NCBI RefSeq assembly: GCF_024166365.1
Contig: NC_064823.1
Location: forward strand, 3,652,924-3,716,923
Source of the DNA: Elephas maximus indicus
Taxonomy: Eukaryota; Chordata; Mammalia; Proboscidea; Elephantidae
Direction: 5' to 3'
Length of the DNA stretch: 64,000 nucleotides
Both the position numbers and the translations under genes were made by a program. This document shows positions 1 to 10,482 of the stretch, piece after piece. Every line of letters starts with the position of its first letter. The stretch's first letter is position 1. A model generated the notes under the pieces. The model searched no databases and was not told where the DNA came from. It saw only the letters and a program-made list of their open reading frames with translations.

Positions 1-62
1 CCTGTCCTGTGCCATCCTCACAATCATTGTTATGCTTGACCCCACTGTTGCAGCCACTGTGT
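1..62 (-). mobile_element. RTE (BovB-type) LINE 3'-end fragment
   Basis: The sequence closely matches the stretch near 20,070-20,120 and 35,625-35,685, which belongs to the 3' end of the RTE LINE in this window (tgcgccatcctcacaatc-type segment, then cagccactgtg). It is cut by the window edge, so its full extent is unknown. Family assignment is by internal comparison. Confidence 0.65.
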
Positions 63-670
63 TAAAAATAAGAAACTCAATTTTCTTAGTTCAAATTCTA
101 CTGAATAAATTTATATTAACCAAACTCTCAGGAGACTAATTTATACACCAGGATACATTTATTATTTTGCAATGGAGATATACCTGATTTAATATTTCCC
201 TAGGAAGCATCCCAAAAAACTCCAAGGGGAACTATCTTTGGTATTACTGAAATTCTGTTAAGTTGAGCAGTACTTAGAGACCTCTCAGTGAGTGAAATTA
301 ATTATCAGAAGGCTGATTGGAAGAACCTGGAAACAGTTAAAAGATAAATCAATAGAATTAAAAGGACAGAAATATGAGCCATTTATATAACTTGCATAAA
401 GCCACTTTCTTACTAGGGACATTCCTGTAATGATCAAAGTTCTCCCCGCTCTTGGTAGTGGGGGGGAGCAAATCCCATTGTTAAAATTACTCCTTTTCCT
501 AGATTTCAAGCTAGGAACTATATTTATATGAAATTCCAAGGCTCTATTATTTTGATTTGGCTGTCCATGAGCTGATTCTCATCAAAGCAGTGATATCCTT
601 GAGCTTGTGCCTGTTTCGTTTTTCCCCTGGTTCCTGGCATCATTTTAACTTAGGAGCCTGTGAAGGCTTT
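63..670. other. Unclassified AT-rich stretch, no gene seen
   Basis: No recognisable repeat or coding exon. An 84-codon open frame on the minus strand (285-539) matches nothing I know and is flanked by stops. Confidence 0.4.
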
Positions 671-1033
671 GGTATACCACAAGTGGGTGGCTTTAGCAAA
701 CAGAAATTTATTTTCTCACAGTTTAGGAAGCTAGAAACTCTCGGGGAAGGCTTTCTCTCTCTGTTGGCTCTGGAGGAAGATCCTTGCCTCTTCTGAGCTT
801 CTGCTCCCGGACAATTTTCTTGTGGCTTGGCATCTCTTTTCCCATCTCTGCTACTTGTTTGCTTGTTTAATCTCTTATATGTCAAAAGAGATTGACTCAA
901 AAGAACAACAGGACACTAATCCTGTCTCATTAACATAACAAAGACTACTCATTTCCAAATGGGACTATAACCATAGGCATAGAGGTTAGGATTTACAGCA
1001 CATGTTTTTGGGAGACACAATTCAATCCATAAG
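671..1033 (-). mobile_element. MaLR (MLT1-like) LTR, truncated
   Basis: Shows the hallmarks shared by the MaLR LTRs of this window in reverse orientation: 'accacaagtgg', 'cagaaatttattttctcaca', the 'ggctttctctctctgttgg' block, and the closing 'cacaattcaatccataa'. The end carrying 'tgtcttagtt...gctgctataacag' is missing on the left, so the copy is truncated there. No TSD was found. Confidence 0.7.
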
Positions 1034-1134
1034 AGTCTCCATACGTCCACCTGCTTTCTCTGGATAATGTATCTATCTCTGTATGGATACCTGTGTGTGT
1101 TTCGGTGTGGCTCTGTGCATCTGCATGCATTCTT

Positions 1135-1190
1135 TTCCGTCCTATACGGTCGCTATGAGTTGGAATTGATGCAACGGCAATGGGTTACAG
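1135..1190 (+). mobile_element. AfroSINE tail fragment
   Basis: Only the RTE-derived 3' part is present (cctatacggtcgctatgagt, then a degenerate gactcgacggcaatggg block). The tRNA-like head is absent. Confidence 0.6.
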
Positions 1191-1540
1191 GCTCCGGAGA
1201 ATGGGCCATTTGCTGAGCCACGGAGAAAAGAAGGGAATGAGTTAATCTGAAAGCTGACAGATCTCAGAAGAGCATTTTGTTCGCAAAAACTGAAAATAGC
1301 ACGTGGAAGTAGGCCATCTGAGCTTTATGGAAAAGCATTAAAGATATTTTGTAACAAAATGGTCTTAGGAAAGTAAGGGATCTCCACTCCCTTCTGGTTC
1401 TGATGTATTCCGGGTCCGATGGGCCATTTTTAGCTCATGAAACACAATAAAGTTAATTTCTTGAAAAAGGCGATTTTCCCCCAACCTGCCTATAAAAAAA
1501 CATATGTTCCTAATTATAGACTCCCATATCTACAATTAAG
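1191..1540. other. Unclassified intergenic stretch
   Basis: No host exon or recognisable repeat seen. Short open frames here have no recognisable product. Confidence 0.4.
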
Positions 1541-1706
1541 AAAAAAACCAAACCCGTTGCCATCCTGTCGATTCCAACTCATAGCGAGCCTATCGGACAC
1601 TGCAGAACTGCCCCATAGAATTTCCAAGGAAAGCCTGGGAGATTCGAACTGCTGACATTTTGGTTAGCAGGTGTAACATTTAACCACTACGCCACCAGGA
1701 TTTCCA
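1541..1706 (-). mobile_element. AfroSINE
   Basis: Near full length in reverse: A-rich start with 'accaaacccgttgccatc', the 'ctcatagcgagcctat' block, 'gattcgaactgctgac' (B-box region) and 'accactacgccaccagg' (complement of the tRNA-like head). It is a tRNA-derived SINE typical of Afrotheria. Confidence 0.85.
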
Positions 1707-1779
1707 TATCTACGATAGGACAACAAATTGTTTCCTTATAGCAGTTACATTGAGGAACTCTCACAGACACCCTACACTT

Positions 1780-1912
1780 TGCCGTCCAATCAATTCCGAC
1801 TCATAGTGACCCTATAGGACAGAGTATAACTGCCCCATAGGGTTTCCAAGGAGCAGCTGGTGGATTCGAACTGCCAACCTTTTGCTTAGCAGCCGAGCTC
1901 TTAACCACTGCC
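1780..1912 (-). mobile_element. AfroSINE
   Basis: Reverse-orientation copy running from 'tgccgtccaatcaattccgac' to 'gagctcttaaccactgc'. The head end is lost in a C-rich stretch (1,911-1,930). It lies about 75 bp from the preceding copy in the same orientation. Confidence 0.85.
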
Positions 1913-2075
1913 CCCACCCCCCAGCGCCCCCACAGACACCCTAGGTCCCAAAAATTTTCCTTTGAAATCTGGAAGATAGGTATGAACCGAGCTGTGAGGA
2001 AAGAGGGAGACGCTGTGGCTACCTTTGCCGCTCTGCTGTTAGGCCTGCCAAGGTCAATGTGTTTGTTGGAAGAAA

Positions 2076-2200
2076 AATTTGGCAGTCTGCGTCTGTAAAG
2101 ATTACAGCCTTGGAAACCCTACGGGGCAGTTCTTCTCTATCCTATATGGTCACTAGGAGTTGGAATCTACTCAACAGCAAGGGGTTTAACCGGTTATAAG
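2076..2200 (+). mobile_element. AfroSINE, 5'-truncated
   Basis: Starts inside the body at 'ggcagtctgcgtctgtaaag' (the longer AfroSINE type with the extra 'gattacagccttgg' block) and ends in a degenerate 'actcaacagcaaggggttt' tail. The tRNA-like head is missing. Confidence 0.75.
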
Positions 2201-2213
2201 ACAGTCAAGGTCC

Positions 2214-2425
2214 ATAGCTGGCACAAATGGTTTACACTCATCTATTAACCTAAAGGAGGGCTGTTCGAATCCACACAGTAGTGTTGTGTGAGAGAAAGGC
2301 CTGGAGATTTGCCTCATTAAAGATTACAGCCAAGAAAACCCTACAGAAGAGTTCAACTCTGTAACACATGGGGTTGCAATGAGTTGGAATCCACTCCATG
2401 GTAATAGGTTTGGTTTGGGTTTTTT
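2214..2425 (+). mobile_element. AfroSINE, diverged
   Basis: Retains 'cacaaatggttt', 'gttcgaatccac', 'gaaaggcctggagat', 'gattacagcc', 'acacatggggttgcaatgagt' and a G/T-rich tail. This is the variant with the 'ggaagaaaggcctgg' block seen also at 28,452, 37,917 and 62,487. Confidence 0.75.
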
Positions 2426-2616
2426 ATGAGACAGATCACATCAGGGCTGCTGCTAGTCTACTTTGGAAAGTTAGAAAAAGGCATCCCTTACAGTTTACCT
2501 CCACCAATTGAAAAATTGTCATAATGTACTGATTTTGTTTTAATAAGACCCTTTAGTGCCATCTGCAGTAAAATTATCTGTGGTGTCTGCAATATAAATG
2601 GTGCCCTTTTAGAGTT

Positions 2617-2815
2617 AAAAATCACAGACTCTAAAACCAAACAATTTGGATTCACACTAGCTCTGCCTCTCCCAACTGTGTGACCTTGGGTAAATTGCTT
2701 AACTTTTCTGGGCACTAGTTACCCCCCATTTGTAAAATGGGTATACTGTACCTAACTCTCAAGCTTGTTATCAGGATTAAATGAGACAATATGTGTAAAG
2801 CACTTATCGTTATGC
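2617..2815 (+). mobile_element. MIR SINE
   Basis: Carries the MIR core layout in plus orientation: 'ctctgcctctcccaactgtgtgaccttgggtaa', then 'ttgtaaaatgggtat', then 'ttgttatcaggattaaatgagacaat' and 'gtaaagcactta'. An ancient, inactive repeat shared by mammals. Confidence 0.8.
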
Positions 2816-3243
2816 TCATAAATAATAAGGGCTGTGCAGAAAGGACAGGAACAAACATATTAACAATGCCCAAGGTGTAAATTAAAAAAGGGTTTATTAG
2901 GGGAAAATTTATAAGCGGTAGAGTGTTCATGAGGCCCTGAGGTCCCATATCACCCAGGGAGGTACACAGGGAGGACAGGCACACCATGAAAGATCCTAGG
3001 AAAGGGTTTCTATACACATGGAGATATATATACATGCTGTATAAACATGGACATAGATATGTATATGTGCTCTATATACATCTAGGGGACTCAAGGTGAT
3101 GGACCAGCCTGAACCAGGAAGTAGCTAGAAGAGGGAGGCTCCAGAACTCGGCTTCAAGCATCAGCCTCTTCCTCCATTAATATAATTCAGACCAGCCGAG
3201 CTACCTTCTTGCTGCAAAAGGGGAGGTAATGAGCCTCCAGAGC
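2816..3243. other. Unclassified, with an AT-rich tatata/catata stretch
   Basis: No gene or clear repeat. A low-complexity run of alternating pyrimidine/purine lies at about 3,020-3,080. The ERVL provirus begins directly to the right. Confidence 0.4.
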
Positions 3244-3798
3244 TGTCTTAGGTTGGGTTCTCTGCAGAAGGAAAACCAGTAAAGCCTCTAAGTATCTATA
3301 TATAGAGAGATTTACATCAAAGAAATGGCCCACACGGTTGTAGAGGCTGGAACATCCCAAGTCCGTGGGTCAGGATAGAGGCTTCTCTTGATTCACATAG
3401 CCAAAGGGGCTGGTGAATCCAAGATTGGCTGATCAGAGAGCAGGGCTCTTGTTAACAGGCTGTGAAGATTAACAAATCCCAAAGATTGGCAGACAAGATT
3501 GCAGGTTAGCTGCTAGCTCAAGTCACAAGAACTGGAGATCAGATGAACAGGAGCCAGTTGCAGGATCCAGAGCAAGCAAAGGCCCACAAGCCTTGCCAGA
3601 ATATCCATTTATATTCAATGCAGGCCACTTGCCCAAGGAAGCTCCCTTTCAACTGATTGGTTACTCACAGCAAATCCCATCATGGAGGTGATCACATAAT
3701 ATCAAATTTCATCATGGAAGTGATCACACCATCATGCAAATATCAAATCACTGAGAATCATGGCCCAGCCAAGTTGATACACAACCTTAACCATTACA
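3244..3798 (-). repeat. 3' LTR of the ERVL provirus
   Basis: Reads TGTAATGG... to ...CTAAGACA on the minus strand. It matches 12,592-13,670 along its length (shared blocks such as 'ggttgtagaggctggaa', 'cagagagcagggctcttg', 'gaatcatggcccagccaag'). The divergence between the two LTRs is a clock for the insertion date. Confidence 0.85.
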
Positions 3799-4280
3799 GG
3801 CAACCCCTCGTGAACATGGCACCTGTACACATCTCCTCAAACCATATATAATGTCTGAATGAAGGCAACTATAAAGTGATACTTGCCCCTGACATGATAT
3901 AACAAATACACATGCGAAGCAGAAATACTCATAACAATTAAAGTCCTAGTTTCTGCAATTTGTCACATGGCAGTAACCACCCGTTCCATATTTCCTTTGC
4001 CATCAGCAAGCACCTCAGCTAGTCGTGGTTCTTTGCCTGATGGGGTGAACCAAACCTTCATTCCTGAAGGGTCTGGGCCATTAGAAGTCATGTCAGAATT
4101 GGGTTGCTGTAGTTTTCCGTTGACTTTAATCATAGGGCATGGTAGTACTAATAAACACCCTGAGGGATCTCCTCCATTCCAAACAGACTCTTCTTTACCT
4201 CCATTATGTAATATCAATCCAATTTTCTGTTGGTAATCAGAATCAATCTCATCAGCCAGTATGGTAACTCCTGTCTCTGC
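3799..4280 (-). pseudogene. ERVL 3' internal region after integrase (remnant)
   Basis: Sequence between the integrase C-terminus and the 3' LTR. A 84-codon open frame on the minus strand (3,963-4,217) continues the pol polyprotein style (WNGGDPSG, DPSGMKVWFTP) but shows no catalytic motif I can name. The last 160 bp before the LTR are AT-rich with stops. No env-like or dUTPase motif was recognised. Confidence 0.55.
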
Positions 4281-5175
4281 CTATTGATCCAGAGGCTTAA
4301 GGAGCTCAAAGCGGCCAGGTGGCATTCTTAGCTTCCAGTTCAATGGAATCAGTAATGCGTCTCCAGGTGGGAGTATTCCTACCTTTGGAACTAAGACCTT
4401 TAGACCTGCAGAGCATAAGATTGCTGGGACAGGAAGCAAAAATCTTGTGAGTGGGTCATTAAGGGTAATAGTGAGTGCTGCCACTCTTGTTTCCACCCCT
4501 TGAATCTTGGACCCATGAATTCTGGCTATGGGAGAAACAGCACCATATATTGGATGCTGGTTTAGAGCATATACAGCCTCCTGGAGAACATTGCCCCAAC
4601 CTTGCAAGGTATTGCCACCTAGTTGGCACCATAATTGTGTCTTTAGAAGGCCATTCCATTGTTCTGTCAAGCCAGCTGCTTCACAATGGTGGGGAAAGGG
4701 TAAGACCAGTGAATTCCCTGAGCTTGGGCCCATTGCCACACTTCATTTCCTGTGAAGTGAGTCCCTTGATCTGAGGCAATGTTGTGTGGGATACCATGAT
4801 GGTGGACAAGGCATCCTGTAAGTCCACAGATGGTAGTTTTGGCAGAAGCGTTGCATGCAGGGAAGGCAAATCCATATCCAGAGTAAGTGTCCATTCTCGT
4901 AAGGACAAAATGTTGCCCTTTCCGTGATGGAAATGGTTCAGTGTAATCAACTTGCCACCAGGTTGCTGGTAGGTAGATCACCTTGAGTGATGGTGCCATC
5001 ACAGGGACTCAGCGTTGTTCTCTGCTGTTGGCAAATTGGGCACTCAGCAGTGGTTGTAGCCAAGTCAGCCTTGGTGAGTGGAAGTCCATGTTGCTGGGCC
5101 CGTGCATAACCTCCATCCTTGCCACCATGGCCACTTTGTTCATGAGCCCATTGAGCAATGATGGGAGTAGCTGGG
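4281..5175 (-). pseudogene. ERVL integrase remnant
   Basis: Read on the minus strand. A CPICQQ zinc-binding half-site lies at about 5,020-5,045. The catalytic core follows, with an aspartate in QVDYTEP (near 4,945), a second in SDQGTHF (near 4,775) and the glutamate of a GLTEQWNG motif (near 4,655). The C-terminal part runs to about 4,281. The core is broken by a frameshift near 4,690, between the frame ending ...PFPTIV and the frame carrying the catalytic glutamate. The upstream end is separated from RNase H by a MaLR LTR at 5,176-5,704. The three catalytic acidic residues remain, but the frame is not intact. Confidence 0.8.
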
Positions 5176-5704
5176 TGTCAGTCACCTAGTGCTGCTATAA
5201 CAGAAATACCACAAGTGGATGCCTTTAACAACAAGAAATTAATTTTCTCACAGTCTAGTAGGCTAGAAGTCCAAATTCAGGGCGTCAGCTCCAGGGCAAG
5301 GCTTTCTCTCTCTGTCAGCTCTGGAGGAAGGTCCTTGTCATCAATCTTCTTCTGGACTAGGAGCTTCTCCATGCAGAAACCCTGGGTCCAAAGTACATGC
5401 TCTGCTGCCAGCACTGCTTTCTTGATGGTATGAAGTCCCCAACTCTCTGCTTGCTTCCCTTTCCTTTTATCTCTTGTAAGATAAAAGGTGGTGTAAGCCA
5501 TACTCCAGGGAAACTCCCTTTACATTGGATCAGGGATGTGACCTGAGCAAGGTGTTACAACCCACCCGAATCCTCTTCAACCACAGGCAAAGATTATGAC
5601 TTATAACACATAGGAAAATTATGGAGGACAACCACACAATACTGGGAATCATGGCCTAACCAAGTTGACACATATTTTCGGGAGACACAATTCAATACAT
5701 TACA
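5176..5704 (-). mobile_element. MaLR solo LTR with 5-bp TSD, inside ERVL pol
   Basis: Bounded by TGTCAGTCACC on the left and 'ttcaatacattaca' on the right and flanked by the perfect 5-bp duplication CTGGG (5,171-5,175 and 5,705-5,709). Reading from the minus strand it starts TGTAATG and ends with the GACA-type terminus. It lies between the integrase and RNase H remnants, so it inserted after the provirus. No internal sequence remains, so it is a solo LTR. Confidence 0.92.
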
Positions 5705-6469
5705 CTGGGGAAAGAGGATGAGTGGTTTCCACAGAAAGCGTCATCCTATTCTCTGCTAAGGTCATCCTAAAGTGAGCATTCACATGAGACACAAATATCT
5801 TCACTTTTTGGCCTATTCTGAAAGGTCTAGCCACATACCTTTTCCCCATAAATCCTTGTCTCCAATTTTCTAATCATGTTCCTTCCAAGTCCCTGAATAT
5901 CCAATCATCGGCCACAGACCATGAATCAGTATACAATCGCACATCTGGCCATTTCTCCTTCCAAGAAAAGTGAACAACCAGGTACACTGCTCGAAGTTCT
6001 GCCCATTGGAAGGATTTTCCTTCACCACTGTCCTTCAGGGAGGTCCCAGAAAGGGGCTGTAGTGCTATGCTGTCCACTTTAGTATGGTGCCTGTATATTG
6101 TGCAGAACCATCTGTGAACCAGGCACAAGTTTTCCCTTCTTCAGTCGACTGGTCATAAGGAACTCCTCATGAGGCCATAGGTGCAGACTGGGAGACAGAA
6201 GGTAATGTGACAGGAGTGGAGACCATGGGCATTTGGGCCACTTCCTCATGCAACTTACTTGTGCCTTCAGGTCCTGCCTGGGCATGATCTCTTATATACC
6301 ACTTCCACTTAATGATGGAGCGCTGCTGTGCATGTCCAACTTTATGACTTTGTGGGTCAGATGACACCCAGTTCATGATGGGCAGCTCAGGTCACATGGT
6401 GACTTGGTGTCCCACGGTTAAGCATTCAGTCTCTACTAAGGCCCAGTAACAAGCCAAAAGCAGTTTCTC
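5705..6469 (-). pseudogene. ERVL RNase H remnant
   Basis: The minus strand carries two RNase H landmarks: an acidic residue in the WAELRAV motif and an aspartate in YTDSWSVA (5,874-6,128). The reading shifts frame around 6,100 into neighbouring frames covering 6,079-6,376. Upstream it is separated from RT by an L1 tail (6,484-6,989). Defective. Confidence 0.7.
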
Positions 6470-6483
6470 AAAAGGAGAGTAGC

Positions 6484-6989
6484 ACCCAGCCACGACCAAT
6501 GACTGCCCTGACAGGCAACACAACAGAGAACTCCTGAGGGAGCAGGAGATCAGCAGGATGCAGACCCCAAATTCTCATAAAAAGACCAGACTTAATGGTC
6601 TGACTGAGACTAGAAGAATCCCGGCGGTCATGGTCCCCAAACCTTCCGTTGGCCCAGGACAGGAACCATTCCCGAAGCCAACTCGTCAGACGTGGATTGG
6701 ACTGGACAATGGGTTGGAGAGAGATGCTGACGAGCAGTGAGCTACTTGCATCAGGTGGACGCTTGAGACTGTGTTGGCATCTCCTCTCTGGAGGGGAGAT
6801 GGGAGGGTAAAGGGGGTTAGAAACTGGCAAAATGGTCACAAAAGGAGAGACTAGAAGGAGGGAAAGGGCTGACTCATTAGGGGAAGAGTAAATGGGAGTA
6901 TGCAGTAAGGTGTATATAAGTTTATATGTGAGAGACTGACTTGATGTGTAAACTTTCACTTACAGCACAATAAAAATTATCTAAAAAAA
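6484..6989 (+). mobile_element. L1 3'-UTR copy, 5'-truncated, with 14-bp TSD
   Basis: Ends with 'cacaataaaaattatct' and an A tail. Flanked by AAAAGGAGAGTAGC at 6,470-6,483 and 6,990-7,003, a 14-bp duplication typical of L1 target-primed insertion. It belongs to the subfamily ending 'gatgtgtaaactttca', shared with 22,341-22,720. It splits the ERVL pol region. Confidence 0.92.
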
Positions 6990-7003
6990 AAAAGGAGAGT
7001 AGC

Positions 7004-8035
7004 TATCTGCAGATTATGGCAGGGTTTGCTCCAAAATCCTAAGGGTCTGCTCTGTGATTCACCAATAGGGGCCTGCCAAAGACTCCAAACAGCATCTCTA
7101 TCTGCCACTGATACTTCAAGCACCATTGGATCAGCCAGATCATATGACCCAAGTGGCAGAGCAGCTTGCCCAGCAGCCTAAGCCTGTTGCAGAGCCTTCT
7201 CTTGTTCTGGGCCCCACTCAGAACTAGCAGTTTTCGAGTCACTTGACAAATAGTCCAGAGTAGCACACCCAAATGAGGAATATGTTGCTTCCAAAATCCA
7301 AAGAGGCCCACTAGGCATTGTACCTCCTTTTTAGCTGTGGGAGCAGCCAGATGCAATAACTTACCCTTCACTTTAGAAGGAATATCTTGACATGCCCCAC
7401 ACCACTAGACCCCTAGAAATTTCACTGAGGTGGGGGGTGGCTGAATTTTTGTGGGATTAATTTCTCACCTTCTAGCAAACAAATGGAAATCCTGGTGGCA
7501 TATTAGTTAAGTGCTATGGCTGCTAACCAAAAGGTCGGAAGTTTGAATCCACCAGGCACTCCTTGGAAATTCTATGGGGCCAGTTCTATTCTATCCTATA
7601 GTGTCGCTATGATTTGGAATTGACTCGACGGCAATGGGTTTAGTTTTTTGGGTTTAGCAGGCAAATGTTTTACCAATAAGTCTAGAGTCATTGACACTTC
7701 CTCCTTATCAGGTCCAATCTGCATAACGTCATCAGCATAATGGACAAGTGTGATGTCTTTTGGAAGGGAAAGGTGATCAAGTTCCCTGTGGATTAACCTA
7801 TGACTCAGGGCTAGAGAGTTGATGTAGCTCTGAGGTAAGCAACTGAAGGTGTATTTTTGGCCTTGCCAACTGAAAGCAAAGTGCTTCTCATGGTCCTTTG
7901 AAACAGGTATGGAGAAAAAGGCATTAACCAGATCAGTAGCTGCACACCAGGTACCAGGAGATGGATTAATTTGTTCAAGCAATGAAACTACATCTGGAAC
8001 AGCAGCTGCAATTGGAGTCACCACCTGGTTAAGTT
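7004..8035 (-). pseudogene. ERVL reverse transcriptase remnant
   Basis: The minus strand shows RT blocks: AATDLVNAFFSIPV (motif A aspartate) and the active-site YADD box encoded at 7,728-7,739 within LVHYADDVM. The RT connection continues at 7,039-7,371 (SGAQNK-type segment). An AfroSINE at 7,488-7,655 interrupts it and supplies the last residues of the open frame ending at 7,596. Catalytic residues persist but the frame is interrupted. Confidence 0.85.
7488..7655 (+). mobile_element. AfroSINE inside ERVL RT
   Basis: Full-length copy from 'ggaaatcctggtggcat' to 'gactcgacggcaatggg'. Flanks TAGCAAACAAATG and TAGCAGGCAAATG form a 13-bp TSD with two mismatches. Confidence 0.88.
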
Positions 8036-8566
8036 TTTAAGAATCTACTGTCATTCTCCAGGATCCACCTGTTTTTTATATAGGCCAAATAGACAAGTTG
8101 AATGGGGATGTGGTGAGAATCACCACTCCTGCATCCTTCAAGTCCTTCATGGTGGCAGCAATCTCTGCAATCCCTCCAGGAATGCGGTATTGCTTTTGGT
8201 TTACTATTTTCCTGGGTAGGGGCAGTTCTAGAGGCTTCCACGTGGCTTTTCCTACCATAATAGCCCTTACTCCATTCCTCAGAGGTCCAGTGTGGGGGTT
8301 CTGCCAATTGCTGAGTACATCTATTCCAATTATGCATTCTGGAACTGAGGATGGGTGTGGGGACACACTAGACCTACTATGAGATGGACATGAGCTAAGG
8401 CTCCTTTAGTAACCTGACCTCCATATGCCCCCACCCTGACTGGCAGGCCACAATGACATTTTGGGTCTCCTGGAATTAATGTCAGCTTGGAGCCAGTATA
8501 CGGTAATCTCCAAAAAGTTTATTTCCTTTTTCCCAGTGAACAGTCACTCTTATAAAAGGCCTTTGA
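8036..8566 (-). pseudogene. ERVL protease and RT N-terminus remnant
   Basis: On the minus strand 8,076-8,366 reads IIGIDVLSNW, typical of a retropepsin C-terminal half, followed by the start of RT (PRKIVNQKQYRIPGG, then an open stretch to NLSIWPI). Further upstream, at 8,489-8,500, the expected retropepsin active-site box (D-T/S-G) reads YTGS: the catalytic aspartate codon is replaced by tyrosine. Stops also intervene. The remaining upstream part lies beyond the L1 insertion at 8,567. Confidence 0.7.
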
Positions 8567-8577
8567 CCCTAGTACAA

Positions 8578-9423
8578 GACATAAACAGAATAGGAAACAT
8601 TACCAAAAATGTTGAAGAGAAACCAGATAACTGGGAGCTCCTAAAAATCAAACACCTATGCTCATCTAAAGACTTCACCAAAAGAGTAAAAAGACCACCT
8701 ACAGACTGGGAAAGAATTTTCAGCTATGACATCTCCGACCAGCGCCTGATCTCTAAAATCTATATGATTCTGTCAAAACTCAACCACAAAAAGACAAACA
8801 ACCCAATCAAGAAGTCGGCAAAGGATATGAACACGCACTTCACTAAAGAAGATATTCAGGCAGCTAACAGATACATGAGAAAATGCTCTCGATCATTAGC
8901 CATCAGAGAAATGCAAATTAAAACTACGATGAGATTCCATCTCACTCCAACAAGGCTGGCATTAATCCAAAAAACACAAAATAATAAATGTTGGAGAGGC
9001 TGCGGAGAGATTGGAACTCTTATACACTGCTGGTGGGAATGTAAAATGGTACAACCACCTTGGAAATCTATCTGGCGTTATCTTAAACAGTTAGAAATAG
9101 AACTACCATGCAACCCAGAAATCCCACTCCTGGGAATATACCCTAGAGAAATAAGAGCCTTCACACAAACAGATATATGCACACCCATGTTTATTGCAGC
9201 TCTGTTTACAATAGCAAAAAGCTGGAAGCAACCAAGGTGTCCATCAACGGATGAATGGTTAAATAAATTGTGGTATATTCACACAATGGAATACTACGCA
9301 TCGATAAAGAACCGTGACGAATCTCTGAAACATTTCATAACATGGAAGAACCTGGAAGGCATTATGTTGAGCGAAATTAGTCAGAGGCAAACGGACAAAT
9401 ATTGTATAAGACCACTATTATAA
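8578..9423 (+). pseudogene. L1 ORF2 C-terminal remnant
   Basis: Open from the truncation to the natural stop. It encodes the region downstream of [35 protein letters not shown], the CWRGC...HCWWEC cysteine array, and IPLLGIYPREI. EN and RT domains are lost by truncation, so no activity is possible. The frame extends upstream to 8,461 only through antisense ERVL sequence, which is not part of L1. Confidence 0.9.
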
Positions 9424-10438
9424 GATCTTGAGAAATTGTATAAACTGAGAAGAACACATACTTTTGTGGTTACGAGGGGGGGAGGGAGGGAGGGTGGGAG
9501 AGGGTTTTTTACTGATTAAGTAGTAGATAAGAACTGCTTTAGGTGAAGGGAAGGACAATACTCAATACATGGAAGGTCAGCTCAACTGGACTAGACCAAA
9601 AGCAAAGAAGTTTCCGGGATAAACTGAATGCTTCAAAGGTCAGCGGAGCAATGGCAGGGGTTTGGGGGCCATGGTTTAAGGGGACTTCTAAGTCAATTGG
9701 CAAAATAATTCTATTATGGAAACATTCTGCATCCCACTTTGAAATGTGGCATCTGGGATCTTAAATGCTAACAAGCGGCCATCTAAGATGCATCAATTGG
9801 TCTCAACCCACCTGGATCAAAGGAGAATGAAGAACACCAAGGTCACACGATAACTAACAGCCCAAGAGACAGAAAGGGCCACAGGAACCAGAGACCTACA
9901 TCATCCTGAGACCAGAAGAACTAGTTGGTGCCCGGCCACAATCGATGACTGCCCTGACAGGGAACACAACAGAGAACCCCTGAGGGAGCAGGAGAACAGT
10001 GGGATGCAGACCCCAAATTCTCATAAAAAGACCATACTTAATGGTCTGACTGAGACTAGAGGAATCCCGGTGGTCATGGTCCCCAAACCTTCTGTTCGCC
10101 CAGGACAGGAACCATTCCCGAAGACAACTCATCAGACATGAAAGGGACTGGACAGTGGGTAGGAGAGAGATGCTGATGAAGACTGAGCTAATTATATCAG
10201 ATGGACACTTGAGACTGTGTTGGCATCTCCTGTCTGGAGGGGGGATGGGAGGATAGAGAGAGTTGGAAGCAGGCAAAATTGTCACGAAAGGAGAGACTGG
10301 AAGGGCTGACTCATTAGGGGGAGAGCAAGTGGGAGTACGGAGTGAGGTGTATATAAACTTGTATGTGACAGTCTGACTTGATTTGTAAACATTCACTTGA
10401 AGCTCAATAAAAGTTAATAAAAATAAAATAAAAAAAAA

Positions 10439-10459
10439 GATTGACTCAAGATACAACCT
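10439..10459 (+). other. 21-nt 3'-transduced segment of L1
   Basis: 'gattgactcaagatacaacct' has no counterpart in the other L1 3' ends here and lies between two A tracts inside one TSD. It resembles the MaLR LTR (29,990-30,015 reads 'gattgtttcaagatacagcct'). Best explained as read-through from a source L1 sitting in a MaLR LTR. Confidence 0.75.
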
Positions 10460-10482
10460 AAAAAAAAAAAAAAGGCCTTTGA

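Larger units (their letters stand above)
8567..10473 (+). mobile_element. L1 copy, 5'-truncated, with 13-bp TSD and 3' transduction
   Basis: Begins directly after AAAAGGCCTTTGA (8,554-8,566), which recurs at 10,470-10,482. It holds the last ~280 codons of ORF2 (open to TAA at 9,421), including the C-terminal zinc-like array C-x3-C-x7-H-x4-C encoded near 8,990-9,045, then a G-rich 3' UTR start (9,475-9,500) and an A-rich end at 10,411-10,438. After that comes a non-L1 21-nt segment and a second A tail. The copy is very close to 45,270-47,109. It inserted into the ERVL protease. Confidence 0.92.

Noticed and set aside
3963-4236. Plus-strand open frame of 89 codons opposite the ERVL 3' internal region
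   Set aside because: It mirrors the retroviral frame on the other strand and has no motif of its own.
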